NCBI RefSeq assembly: GCF_900618535.1
Contig: NZ_UYJA01000001.1
Location: 186,001-250,000 of the forward strand
DNA: 64,000 bases
Direction of reading: 5' to 3'
From: Pseudomonas bubulae
GTDB taxonomy: Bacteria; Pseudomonadota; Gammaproteobacteria; Pseudomonadales; Pseudomonadaceae
In this document: piece after piece, positions 7,641-16,110 of the stretch
Position numbering within the stretch: position 1 is the stretch's first letter
Layout: each line of letters begins with the position of its first letter
Made by a program: the position numbers and the translations under genes
Notes under the pieces: generated by a model
Told to the model about the DNA's origin: nothing
Seen by the model: the letters and a program-made list of their open reading frames with translations, nothing else
Databases searched by the model: none

Positions 7641-9394
7641 AACCCTTGTTAGAACTGTTGGGCGACGACGCGCCCGTGCTGCATCGTTATGTCTGGATGG
7701 CAGTGTTTTATGGTTTGCTCAGCGGGCTGACACTCACCACCCTGGTACCGGTGCTGGGGCATTTGCTCGCTAACGATCTACGAGGTGCAGCATTGTGGCT
7801 GCTGTTGACGCTTGCCGGCATGGCTGTGTGCTGGGCCTGCCGGCGCCGGGTGGAGCGCGCCGGTGTCGCGGTGGGCGTGGCCCTTTTGCAGGGGGCGCGC
7901 CAGCGCATCGGCGACCATGTGGCGCGATTGCCCCTGGGCTGGTTTACGACGCAGAACACCGGCCATCTGGGGCATGTAATTACCCAGGGCATGATGGCGG
8001 TGGCGCAGTTGCCAGCGCACGTTTTCACCCCTGTGATCAGTGGCGCGGTGACGCCTTTGGTGATCGTCGCCGCACTGTTTGCCGTGCATTGGCCACTGGG
8101 GCTGATTGCGCTGCTGGGGCTTGCGGTACTGGCAGGGGCGCTGCTGTTGAGCGCGCGCCTGGGGCAGCGTACTGACCGGGCTTTCCAGCGGCACTTCGCG
8201 GATGCCAGCCAGCGCATGGTCGAGTTTGCCCAGGCGCAATCGGTACTGCGCGCGTTCAATGGCGAAGGGGGCGGGACGCAGTTGCTGGAACAGGCGCTCG
8301 AGCGCCAGCGCCAGTCCGGGCTGCGCCTGATCTATCAGTCATCGCTTTCGGTGGTACTCAATACCTGGGTCGTGCAGGTGATCTTTGCGGCCCTGTTGAT
8401 CGCAGCCGCCTTGTGGCTTAACGGGCTGATGGGCGACACGCGGGATAACGCTTCGGTGATTGCGGTAGTCGTTGCGCTGTTGTTGAGCAGCCGCTATATC
8501 GAGCCGTTGCTGGACGTGGCCGGTTATGCCGAGATCCTGCGCAGTGCCAGCGGTCAACTTGACGCGGTGCAGGCCATCTTTGCCGCCCGGCCCTTGCCGG
8601 AGCCGGATCAGCCACAACCGCCACGGGATGGCTCTATAGAGTTGCGCGCAGTGAGCATGGCTTACGCGCCCGATCAGGCCGATGTGCTGCATGATGTCAG
8701 CCTGCGTATTGAGCCGGGCAGCATGACAGCGTTGATCGGTGCTTCGGGCTCGGGCAAGACCACGCTGGTACGGCTGATCGCACGGTTTTTCGATGCGCGC
8801 GAAGGGTGCGTGCTCGTGGGTGGTGTGGATGTGCGGCACATGTCCGACAGCCAGTTGGCGGGTCAGATCAGTCAGATATTCCAGGACTGTTACCTGTTTC
8901 AGGGCAGCATTGCCGACAACATCCGCATCGGCAAACCCACCGCCAATGCTGACGAAATCTTCGAGGCGGCGCAGCAGGCCGGGCTTGGCGAACTTGTCGG
9001 GCGCTTGCCGCAAGGCCTCGACACACCGGTGGGCGAGGGTGGTGCACGGCTGTCGGGCGGTGAGCGCCAGCGTATTGCGATTGCACGCGCACTGATCAAG
9101 GAGGCGGCCATCTTGCTGGTGGATGAAGCCACTGCGGCGCTGGATGCCGAGAATCAGCACGTGATCGCCCGGACACTGGCCAGGTTGCGCGGGCAGCGCA
9201 CGCTGGTGGTCATTGCGCATCAACTGTCTACGGTGTCGATGGCCGACCGGATCGTGGTACTGGATCACGGCCGGGTGGCCGAGCAGGGCACGCCCGCGGC
9301 ATTGCTTGCCACCAAGGGGCGTTACGCGAAGTTTCTTGAACAGCGTCGGGCTGCCAAGGGTTGGCGGGTGGCAAGCGGCAGTGAGCTGCAATGA
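7634..9394 (+). CDS. Siderophore-associated ABC transporter, exporter-fold half-protein 2 (YbtQ/IrtB type)
   Basis: 586-residue partner of the preceding protein, with a six-helix membrane domain followed by an ABC ATPase. Walker A is GASGSGKTT, the signature LSGGERQRIAIARA, Walker B ILLVDEATAALD, and the H-loop VIAHQLST. The chosen ATG overlaps the upstream stop by 7 bp; the frame is open further upstream but would intrude into the previous gene. Overlap on both sides (next gene starts at 9391, ATGA) shows tight coupling. The two ABC proteins are diverged from each other, typical of a heterodimeric transporter. Confidence 0.85.
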   Translation: MLKPLLELLGDDAPVLHRYVWMAVFYGLLSGLTLTTLVPVLGHLLANDLRGAALWLLLTLAGMAVCWACRRRVERAGVAVGVALLQGARQRIGDHVARLPLGWFTTQNTGHLGHVITQGMMAVAQLPAHVFTPVISGAVTPLVIVAALFAVHWPLGLIALLGLAVLAGALLLSARLGQRTDRAFQRHFADASQRMVEFAQAQSVLRAFNGEGGGTQLLEQALERQRQSGLRLIYQSSLSVVLNTWVVQVIFAALLIAAALWLNGLMGDTRDNASVIAVVVALLLSSRYIEPLLDVAGYAEILRSASGQLDAVQAIFAARPLPEPDQPQPPRDGSIELRAVSMAYAPDQADVLHDVSLRIEPGSMTALIGASGSGKTTLVRLIARFFDAREGCVLVGGVDVRHMSDSQLAGQISQIFQDCYLFQGSIADNIRIGKPTANADEIFEAAQQAGLGELVGRLPQGLDTPVGEGGARLSGGERQRIAIARALIKEAAILLVDEATAALDAENQHVIARTLARLRGQRTLVVIAHQLSTVSMADRIVVLDHGRVAEQGTPAALLATKGRYAKFLEQRRAAKGWRVASGSELQ

Positions 9395-10335
9395 TGCGGG
9401 CACGATGGCTAGGGGTATTTGCCATGCTCTGCGTCACATCACTGCTGGTGGGGGCCCGGCAACTGGAGTGGTCGCAGCTGTGGTCCTTGTCGGGCGATGC
9501 CTGGCTGACGCTCACGGCCAGCCGCCTGCCGCGCCTGGCGGCGCTGGTGCTGACCGGGGCTGGCCTGGCAGTGTGCGGGGTGATCCTGCAACACATCGTG
9601 CACAACAAGTTCGTCGAGCCAGGCACTTCGGGCGGGCTGGATGCGGCCAGGCTCGGCATCCTGGTATCGCTGGCTGCGGTGCCCGGCGCCGGCACGACAG
9701 GGCGCATGCTGTTTGCGCTGGTGTTTTGCTTCGCCTCGGGGTTGATATTTGTCGTGATCATCCGCCGGATCCGATTCAAAAACACGGTGCTGGTGCCGGT
9801 CATCGGCCTGATGTATGGCGGCGTGCTGAGCGCCATTGCCGAGTTCTACGCCTACCACCACAACATCATGCAAAGCATGCAGGGCTGGCTGCTGGGCGAC
9901 TTTTCCAGGGTGGTGCAGGGCAGCTACGAGATCATCTACCTGATCTTGCCGATTGTTGCCCTGGCCTATCTGTATGCCCACCGTTTCACCGTGCTGGGCA
10001 TGGGTGAGGGCATGGCTACAAGCCTGGGCCTGAACTACTCGGCAAACGTTGCCCTGGGCTTGCTGCTGGTGGCGGTCACAGTATCAGCCACGGTCATCAC
10101 GGTAGGGGCGATTCCTTTTGTCGGACTGGTCATTCCCAACCTGGTGGCGCTGCGTTATGGCGACCACCTGGGCCGTACGCTGCCCATCGTTGCCCTGGGC
10201 GGCGCGTCAATGCTGCTGGTGTGCGACATCCTCGGACGGCTGCTGATTTACCCGTTTGAAGTGCCCATCGGCTTGATGGCAGGCAGCGTGGGCGGTGTGC
10301 TGTTCCTGGCACTGATCATCTGGAGGCACCGATGA
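9391..10335 (+). CDS. Iron-siderophore ABC transporter permease (FecCD family), first subunit
   Basis: 314-residue integral membrane protein of the BtuC/FecCD family with about nine hydrophobic segments. Family signatures seen are HNKFVEPGTSGG near residue 70 and FVGLVIPNLVALRYGDHLGRTLP near residue 245, the latter containing the coupling-helix region that meets the ATPase. Its shortness and PGTSGG variant resemble the FatD/CeuB/VctD branch that imports catecholate siderophores. It overlaps the ABC gene before it (ATGA) and the second permease after it (ATGA), so the two permeases should form a heterodimer. Confidence 0.9.
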   Translation: MMRARWLGVFAMLCVTSLLVGARQLEWSQLWSLSGDAWLTLTASRLPRLAALVLTGAGLAVCGVILQHIVHNKFVEPGTSGGLDAARLGILVSLAAVPGAGTTGRMLFALVFCFASGLIFVVIIRRIRFKNTVLVPVIGLMYGGVLSAIAEFYAYHHNIMQSMQGWLLGDFSRVVQGSYEIIYLILPIVALAYLYAHRFTVLGMGEGMATSLGLNYSANVALGLLLVAVTVSATVITVGAIPFVGLVIPNLVALRYGDHLGRTLPIVALGGASMLLVCDILGRLLIYPFEVPIGLMAGSVGGVLFLALIIWRHR

Positions 10336-11282
10336 GGCGTCTGCAACCCCGGCATGGGGTATGGGTTCTGGTGGCGGCCCTGGCGCTGACCTTCGTGTTG
10401 TTGGGGTCGGGCATGGATTTTGATTATGTAATCCCCAAGCGGATCGCCCGGCTTATGGCCATGGTGATTGGCGGTGTGTGCATCGCCTGGTCGTCGATCA
10501 CGTTCCAGACCCTCACCGGCAACCGGATACTGACCCCGGCAATCATGGGCTACGAGGCCATTTACCTGCTGTTGCAAGCCTTGCTGGTGTTGTTGCTGGG
10601 CACCGGCAGTGCGGTGTTACTGGGCAGTAACGGCAACTTTCTGGTGTCTGTGCTGCTGTTGCTTGGCTACTCGTGGCTTATCCATCGTTACCTGCTGCGC
10701 AACGGCAAGAGCAACGTGTATTTCCTGCTGTTGGTCGGGCTGGTGCTGACGATGGTGATAGGCACGTTCACCCAGTTTGTCCAGCTCAAGGTCAGCCCCG
10801 GCGAGTTTTCGGTTTTGCAGGGTTTCAGCCTGGCTTCGTTCAACCGCGTCCAGCCGCAGCAGTTGCTGATTGCGGGGCTGCTGGTGGGCGCCGTGTGCCT
10901 GGTGGGCAGCAGAACCTTGGCAACCCTCGATGTGCTGGCGCTGGGGCGCGACCAGGCCATGTCCCTGGGGGTCGATTACTGGCGCAGCGTGCGCCTGCAC
11001 CTGGCGCTGATTGCGGCACTGGTGGCGGTCTCAACCAGCCTGCTGGGGCCCACGGCGTTTATGGGCATCTTCGTGGCGAACATCACCTATGCGCTGGCCC
11101 GCACCTTCAGGCACCGGGTCACGCTGGCGCTGGGCAGCGTGATTGCCATCGGCATTTTCATCGTTGCGCAACTGCTGGTCGAGCATGTCTTCAACTACAA
11201 AACCACCGTCGGCATTCTCGTCAACCTGGTCTGCGGCGGGTATTTCCTGGTGTTGATGGTGCGTACCCGAGGAGCTCCATGA
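10332..11282 (+). CDS. Iron-siderophore ABC transporter permease (FecCD family), second subunit
   Basis: 316-residue FecCD-family permease with multiple transmembrane helices. TGNRILTPAIMGYEAIYLLLQ (near residue 70) and LLGPTAFMGIFVANITYALARTF (near residue 245) correspond to the conserved permease motifs in the FatC/CeuC branch. It overlaps the first permease by 4 bp and the ATPase gene by 4 bp (ATGA). With those proteins it forms the inner-membrane importer for the siderophore delivered by the lipoprotein encoded at 12055. Confidence 0.9.
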   Translation: MRRLQPRHGVWVLVAALALTFVLLGSGMDFDYVIPKRIARLMAMVIGGVCIAWSSITFQTLTGNRILTPAIMGYEAIYLLLQALLVLLLGTGSAVLLGSNGNFLVSVLLLLGYSWLIHRYLLRNGKSNVYFLLLVGLVLTMVIGTFTQFVQLKVSPGEFSVLQGFSLASFNRVQPQQLLIAGLLVGAVCLVGSRTLATLDVLALGRDQAMSLGVDYWRSVRLHLALIAALVAVSTSLLGPTAFMGIFVANITYALARTFRHRVTLALGSVIAIGIFIVAQLLVEHVFNYKTTVGILVNLVCGGYFLVLMVRTRGAP

Positions 11283-12058
11283 TCACTGTTCACGGCATCC
11301 ATAAAACCTATGGCAGCAAGACCGTACTACGCGGTGTCGACGCGAGTTTCCCGCCCCGGCAACTGACGGCGCTGATCGGCCCCAACGGCGCGGGCAAAAC
11401 CACGCTGTTGATGATGATAGCGCGGCTGATGGAGCCCACGGCCGGTGAAGTACGCATCGAGGGGCGTGGGGTCGCGGGTATCGCGATTGGCGATTACGCC
11501 AGGCGCGTGGCCACTTTGCGCCAGTCACCGGACTTCAACCTGCGCCTTCGGGTGGAGGAACTGGTTGCCTTCGGGCGCTTCCCATACAGCCGTGGTGTGT
11601 TGACCGGCGAAGATCAACGGATCATCGACGAGGCCATCGCCTTTCTGTCGCTGCAAGCGCTGCGCCATGCCTACCTCGACGAACTCAGCGGCGGGCAGCG
11701 GCAGATGGCCTTTCTGGCCATGACCATCGCCCAGCAAACCGATTGCCTGCTGCTCGATGAGCCGCTGAACAACCTCGATATCAAGCACGCCGTACAGATT
11801 ATGCGGGCGCTGCGCCGCTTGTGCGACGAACAGGGGCGCACGGTGATTCTGGTGGTGCATGACATCAACTTTGCCGCCAGCTACTGCGATCACTTCGTTG
11901 CGATGAAGGCGGGCGCGGTGCATTGCGCCGGCAGCGTTGACGAGGTGATCACTGAAACGCGGCTGGGCGAACTCTACGGGCTGGACTTCGAGATCACCCA
12001 CAGCCCGCGCGGTCGCCTGTGCAACTACTTCAACCCCCTGGAAAGAGACGCGAAATGA
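11279..12058 (+). CDS. Iron-siderophore ABC transporter ATP-binding protein
   Basis: 259-residue cytoplasmic ATPase of the FepC/FecE/CeuD type. Walker A is GPNGAGKTT, the Q-loop is at LRQSPDFNLRLRVEELVAFGRFPYS (the last part is characteristic of iron-siderophore ATPases), the signature is LSGGQRQMAFLAM, Walker B LLLDEPLNNLD, and the switch His is in VVHDINFA. The ATG at 11279 overlaps the permease stop (ATGA); the same frame is open upstream but without support. It overlaps the binding-protein gene by 4 bp. Confidence 0.93.
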   Translation: MITVHGIHKTYGSKTVLRGVDASFPPRQLTALIGPNGAGKTTLLMMIARLMEPTAGEVRIEGRGVAGIAIGDYARRVATLRQSPDFNLRLRVEELVAFGRFPYSRGVLTGEDQRIIDEAIAFLSLQALRHAYLDELSGGQRQMAFLAMTIAQQTDCLLLDEPLNNLDIKHAVQIMRALRRLCDEQGRTVILVVHDINFAASYCDHFVAMKAGAVHCAGSVDEVITETRLGELYGLDFEITHSPRGRLCNYFNPLERDAK

Positions 12059-13050
12059 TGATCCACAACAAAGATCGGTTATGGCCGTTGGCCCTGCTAC
12101 TCGGCGCGGCCGTGGCAGTGCAGGGCTGCAATGACAAACCGGCAGAGCCCCCACGGGCCGCCACCGCTGTGCAAGCCGTGCAGACGCCTTTTGCGCCGCT
12201 TACGGTGCAACACCAGTTGGGCACCACGGTCATTGAACGTGTACCGCAGCGGGTGGTTGCACTGGACATGAATGAAGTCGACTTCCTCGATCAACTGGGT
12301 GTCCCCGTGGCGGGCATGCCCAAGGATTTCATCCCGCACTTTCTCGCCCGCTATCGGGATGCACCGGGTGTCGAGGATCTGGGGTCGATTGTGCAGCCCA
12401 ACCTGGAACGGGTACATGCCGCCAGGCCGGACCTGATCCTGATCACCTCACTGCAGGCCAACCACTATCAAGCCTTGAGCGAGATGGCCGCGACCGTTCA
12501 TTTCGATGTCGATTATCGTGACAGCGAGACCCGCCATATCGAGGTGATCAGGCAGCACCTGCTGACCCTGGGGCAGATGTTCGCCAAACAGGGGCTCGCG
12601 CAGGAAAAAGCCCGGGCACTGGACGCGAAAGTCGAGGAGGCGAGAGGCATCACCCGCGGGCGCCCTGAAAAAGCGCTGGTGGTGCTGCATAACAACGGCG
12701 CGTTCAGCTCCTTCGGCGTGCAGTCGCGCTACGGCTTTATTTTCACCGGCCTGGGTGTCAAATCCGCCAGCCCTACGGCAGAGGCGGGGCTGCATGGGCA
12801 ACCGGTATCCAGCGAATTTATCCAGCAGGCCAACCCCGACATCATCTACATCGTGGACCGTACGGCAGTAATGGAACACCGCCCGGCAATGGCTATCGAG
12901 AGCCTGGGCAACCCGTTGTTGCGCCAGACCAACGCCTGGAAAAACGGCCGGGTGATCGTTGTCGATCCCCAGGCCTGGTACGTCACAGGTGCCAGTCCGA
13001 CCGCCCTGAAGCTGGTAATCGACGATGTGATCAAGGGCTATCAGGGCTAA
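12055..13050 (+). CDS. Periplasmic siderophore-binding lipoprotein
   Basis: 331-residue binding protein of the FatB/CeuE/FepB class. The N-terminus is a lipoprotein signal ending in the lipobox VQGC (Cys at about residue 23), so it is membrane-anchored. The mature part has the helical-backbone binding fold, with VVALDMNEVDFLDQLGVPVAGMPKDFIP and later ARPDLILI and NPDIIYIVDR. It begins ATG-ATG; the first overlaps the ATPase stop, and GGAAAGAGA lies just upstream. It carries ligand from the TonB-dependent receptor to the two FecCD permeases. The ligand cannot be named from sequence. Confidence 0.9.
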   Translation: MMIHNKDRLWPLALLLGAAVAVQGCNDKPAEPPRAATAVQAVQTPFAPLTVQHQLGTTVIERVPQRVVALDMNEVDFLDQLGVPVAGMPKDFIPHFLARYRDAPGVEDLGSIVQPNLERVHAARPDLILITSLQANHYQALSEMAATVHFDVDYRDSETRHIEVIRQHLLTLGQMFAKQGLAQEKARALDAKVEEARGITRGRPEKALVVLHNNGAFSSFGVQSRYGFIFTGLGVKSASPTAEAGLHGQPVSSEFIQQANPDIIYIVDRTAVMEHRPAMAIESLGNPLLRQTNAWKNGRVIVVDPQAWYVTGASPTALKLVIDDVIKGYQG

Positions 13051-13051
13051 C

Positions 13052-13078
13052 GCCTGAAGGCGGCTGCCAGGCATTTTT
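13052..13078 (+). terminator. Candidate terminator after the binding-protein gene
   Basis: GCCTG (13052-13056) can pair with CAGGC (13068-13072), with a further CGCC/GGCG pairing inside, and ATTTTT follows. This would separate the seven-gene transport operon from the receptor gene, which has its own Fur box 8 bp further on. Confidence 0.4.
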
Positions 13079-13085
13079 CTGGCCA

Positions 13086-13104
13086 TATAATGATTCTCAT
13101 TAAA
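13086..13104 (+). promoter_or_regulatory. Fur box upstream of the TonB-dependent receptor
   Basis: TATAATGATTCTCATTAAA matches 14 of 19 positions of the Fur consensus, including the full ATAATGAT left half and TCATTA on the right. It lies 61 bp before the receptor start, where Fur would occlude the promoter. This implies iron-repressed expression of the receptor independent of the upstream operon. Confidence 0.75.
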
Positions 13105-13164
13105 ACCATTCCTTAGATTCAGATTAACAAAAACCATTCCCTGCCAGTCCAACGGAGTCTTCAC

Positions 13165-15378
13165 GTGAGTCACTGTCATTTTCCTACCCGCATTGCGCCC
13201 CCGCGCGCAGTTTTTGCCCTGAACCGTACCGCCACGGGGGTACATGCCGTGTTGCTGACGCTGGCCATGACAAGCCTGGCAGCCCATGCCGAGTCCATCC
13301 CCGACGAGAAAGAACCCGGCGCATCAACCCTGCCTGCCACGATGGTTGAGGGCCATATGGCCACCCCGGCCGACTTGCCGCCCGGTTACGCAGGCGGGCA
13401 GGTGGCCTATGGCAGCCGGGTTGGGCTGCTGGGCAACAAGGACTTTATGGAAACCCCGTTCAGTACCATCAGCTATACGGAGCAGTACATTGCCGACCGT
13501 CAGGCGCAGAACATCACCCAGGTGATTGCCGCGACCGATCCCTCGGTGTTCAGCAACGGCCTGATCGGGACCTTCAGTGAGAACTACTCTATCCGTGGCT
13601 TCGCCAGCAATATCAGCGACGTGATGATGGGCGGGCTGTTTGGGGTGGCCCCGTATTACCGGATTTCACCGGAAATGTATGAGCGTATCGAAGTGCTCAA
13701 GGGCCCGTCGGCCTTGCTCAATGGCATGCCACCGGGAGGCTCGGTCGGAGGGGCGGTCAACCTGGTACCCAAACGGGCCGGCGACGAACCGCTGACACGG
13801 CTGACGGGCACCTATATGTCCGATGCGCAGTTCGGTGGCCATCTCGATGTGGGCCGGCGCTTCGGTGAAGACCAGCAATTCGGCGTACGCTTCAACGGTG
13901 TGTACCGTGACGGTGACGGCGCAATCAACCACCAGCGGCAGAAAGCCGAGCTCACGTCCCTGGGCCTGGACTGGCGCGGTGAACGCGTGCGGCTGTCTGC
14001 CGACCTGTATCAAAGTGAAGACCGTGTGCGCGGGCAGAACCGCGGTATCAACCTGGCTTCCGGTGTGGCCGTGCCCAAACCGCCCAAGGCCGACACTCTG
14101 CTCAACCCTGACTGGGCCTATGTGCAAACCACGGACCGGGGGGCCATCGTGCGCGGTGAGTTCGACCTGAGCGACAACCTGATGGCTTATGCGGCGTATG
14201 GCATGAGCACAACCCATTACGAGTACAGCGGCACCATGATGGCGACGGTGTTCAACGACGCGGGTGACTTCAAGACCTCCATGGGCCAGCTGAAAATGGA
14301 CCTGGAGAAAACCTCCGGCGAGGTCGGCCTCAAGGGCAACCTGCACACTGGCGCGATCAAGCATCAATGGACCCTCAATGCCACACACTACGGCGACACT
14401 CAAAAGGACTACGGGCGCCGCTCGGTGCCGGGCGCGGACTGGGTCACCAACATCTACCACCCACAGTGGGGGCCAGCTGCGGCCAAGAGCTTCCCGTACA
14501 TTGCCCATACCAAGAGCCGCCTGACCAGCTATGGCCTGGCCGATACACTGTCGGTTCTCGAAGACCGGGTGCAACTGACCCTGGGTGTACGTCGCCAGCA
14601 AGTGCTGACCGACAGCTTCAGCACATCCACCGGCGCACGCACCAACCGCTATGACGAAGGCGCCACCACCCCGGCAGCGGCACTGCTGGTCAAGATCACC
14701 GACCAGGTGTCGGTGTATGCCAACTACATCGAAGGCCTGAGCGAGGGCGCGGCGGCACCGATGACGGCGAAAAACTTCGGTGACGTGTTCGCCCCCTACA
14801 AGTCCAAGCAGAAGGAAGTAGGCCTCAAGGTAGACCTCGGTGACTTCACCCACACTCTGAGCCTGTATGAAATTACCCGCCCCAGCAGCTACCTGGACCC
14901 GGATACCAATATCTTTTCCTTTGGTGGCGAGCAGCGTAACCGAGGGGTCGAGTGGGGCTTTTTCGGCTCGCCGCTGCACGACGTACGCCTGATGGGCGGT
15001 GTGGCCCATGTCGACCCGAAAATCACCAAGGCCCAGGGCGGCACCAACGAGGGCAAGACCGCCATTGGCCAGCCCCGGCTGCAGGGCAAGCTGGGTGTGG
15101 AATGGGACACCCCGGTCATCGAAGGCCTGACACTGACGGCCAACGCCACCTCGGTGTCCAAGCAATACATCAGCGCCGATAATACCCAGTCGATACCGGG
15201 CTACACGGTCTACGACCTGGGCACACGCTACAGCACCCGGGTGGCCAGCCAACCGGTGACGTTGCGTGGGAGTGTGAACAACGTGACCAACAAGGCCTAT
15301 TGGGGGACGCCGCTGTTGTCCAGCCTGGGCCTGGGTGCGCCGCGTACCTTTGAGTTGTCCGCGACCATTGACTTCTAA
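13165..15378 (+). CDS. TonB-dependent siderophore receptor
   Basis: 737-residue outer-membrane receptor. The start is GTG; a long signal peptide ends around AAHA-ES (residue 42). The plug domain spans about residues 90-220 (TENYSIRGF-like segment FSENYSIRGFASN, then ERIEVLKGPSALLNGMPPGGSVGGAVNLVPKR), then a 22-strand barrel ends in the typical terminal Phe (ATIDF). There is no N-terminal STN signalling domain, so it should not drive a FecI/FecR-type sigma cascade. It sits behind a Fur box at the end of the transport locus. Overall it is of the TIGR01783 siderophore-receptor type; the substrate is unknown. Confidence 0.92.
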   Translation: MSHCHFPTRIAPPRAVFALNRTATGVHAVLLTLAMTSLAAHAESIPDEKEPGASTLPATMVEGHMATPADLPPGYAGGQVAYGSRVGLLGNKDFMETPFSTISYTEQYIADRQAQNITQVIAATDPSVFSNGLIGTFSENYSIRGFASNISDVMMGGLFGVAPYYRISPEMYERIEVLKGPSALLNGMPPGGSVGGAVNLVPKRAGDEPLTRLTGTYMSDAQFGGHLDVGRRFGEDQQFGVRFNGVYRDGDGAINHQRQKAELTSLGLDWRGERVRLSADLYQSEDRVRGQNRGINLASGVAVPKPPKADTLLNPDWAYVQTTDRGAIVRGEFDLSDNLMAYAAYGMSTTHYEYSGTMMATVFNDAGDFKTSMGQLKMDLEKTSGEVGLKGNLHTGAIKHQWTLNATHYGDTQKDYGRRSVPGADWVTNIYHPQWGPAAAKSFPYIAHTKSRLTSYGLADTLSVLEDRVQLTLGVRRQQVLTDSFSTSTGARTNRYDEGATTPAAALLVKITDQVSVYANYIEGLSEGAAAPMTAKNFGDVFAPYKSKQKEVGLKVDLGDFTHTLSLYEITRPSSYLDPDTNIFSFGGEQRNRGVEWGFFGSPLHDVRLMGGVAHVDPKITKAQGGTNEGKTAIGQPRLQGKLGVEWDTPVIEGLTLTANATSVSKQYISADNTQSIPGYTVYDLGTRYSTRVASQPVTLRGSVNNVTNKAYWGTPLLSSLGLGAPRTFELSATIDF

Positions 15379-15400
15379 AGGCGGGCCGCCAGATATCGAA

Positions 15401-15427
15401 TAAAAAAGCCCGACACGAAGTCGGGCT
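15401..15427 (-). terminator. Rho-independent terminator of the glycine-zipper gene
   Basis: AGCCCGAC (15407-15414) and GTCGGGCT (15420-15427) form a perfect 8-bp stem with a 5-nt loop. On the minus strand it is followed by TTTTTT. It serves the glycine-rich gene ending at 15451 and may also stop read-through from the receptor on the plus strand. Confidence 0.85.
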
Positions 15428-15450
15428 CTTGGCCATTGGACACTGGAAAG

Positions 15451-15876
15451 TCAACGGTGCTTATGTTTGTGCTTGTGCTTACCCTTGCCGCCGGAGCTGT
15501 GTCTGTCGCCGTCGTCGCCAAGGTTATTGCCCACTGCACCACCTACTGCGCCACCCAGCCCGGCACCAATGGTAGAGCCGGTGGAACCGCCCAGTTGACC
15601 GCCGATAAGCGAGCCGCCAGCGCCACCGACGCCGCCACCGATGGCGGCTTCGGTTTTACTGCCTCTGGGTGCACCCACTGCACTACCGGCAGCGGCGCCC
15701 ACACCTGCACCGATGGCCGCTCCTGAAGAGCCGCCCAGCTGTTGACCGACAATATTGCCCAGTGCGCCGCCAACACCGCCTCCGACCGCGGCAGATCCAT
15801 CCCCGGCAGCCATTGCTCCCTGCGAAATCACGATGCCCAGCACCAGGGCGGGTAATGTAATACGCATGTCATTCAC
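15451..15876 (-). CDS. Glycine-zipper surface protein with Lys-His tail
   Basis: 141-residue exported protein. A signal peptide ends at AMA (about residue 23). The body contains two diverged copies of a roughly 40-residue Gly/Ala block (starting at AAVGGGVGGALGN and AAIGGGVGGAGGS), full of GxxxG motifs as in glycine-zipper proteins that associate with membranes. The C-terminus changes abruptly to a basic, His-rich tail, GKGKHKHKHKHR, which could bind metal ions or polyanions. It is convergent with the siderophore receptor, with a shared terminator hairpin. No specific function is known; the membrane association is inferred from composition. The second Met (residue 4) is an alternative start. 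Confidence 0.75.
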   Translation of the reverse strand: MNDMRITLPALVLGIVISQGAMAAGDGSAAVGGGVGGALGNIVGQQLGGSSGAAIGAGVGAAAGSAVGAPRGSKTEAAIGGGVGGAGGSLIGGQLGGSTGSTIGAGLGGAVGGAVGNNLGDDGDRHSSGGKGKHKHKHKHR

Positions 15877-16073
15877 CTGAATCGAAAGTGATCAAGAGAT
15901 GTATGCAGGAGAGTAAGAATCCTGCCTGTGCAGAATTTGACGGCTTACCAGGCATAAAGTTCGATAACGGCATAGCGTCCTCTATTTGCAGGAAGCAAAT
16001 AGATTTTCCGCAGCAAAAGGCTCATTGAGTGAAGACTGAATCAGGCAGGGGCAGCCGCGGCGATGCTGTCGAT

Positions 16074-16101
16074 GCAGGCCCCGACAGCTGAAGGGGCCTG
16101 C
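16074..16101 (-). terminator. Hairpin after the outer-membrane barrel gene
   Basis: GCAGGCCCC (16074-16082) and GGGGCCTGC (16093-16101) are a perfect 9-bp inverted repeat just past the barrel gene's stop. No T-run follows on the minus strand, so it may be an RNA-stabilising or Rho-associated hairpin. Nothing else was seen in 15877-16110. Confidence 0.4.
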
Positions 16102-16110
16102 CAGAAGCGA

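Noticed and set aside
13123..13134. AACAAAAACC as a CA motif for the TonB receptor
   Set aside because: It matches AAnAAnAA but is about 35 nt from the start and in an iron-regulated gene; less convincing than the kguT site.
13666..15252. Long open frame (528 codons) on the minus strand
   Set aside because: It is antisense to the TonB-dependent receptor, whose motifs are clear. GC-rich codon bias leaves long opposite-strand frames open, and this one has no recognisable domain.
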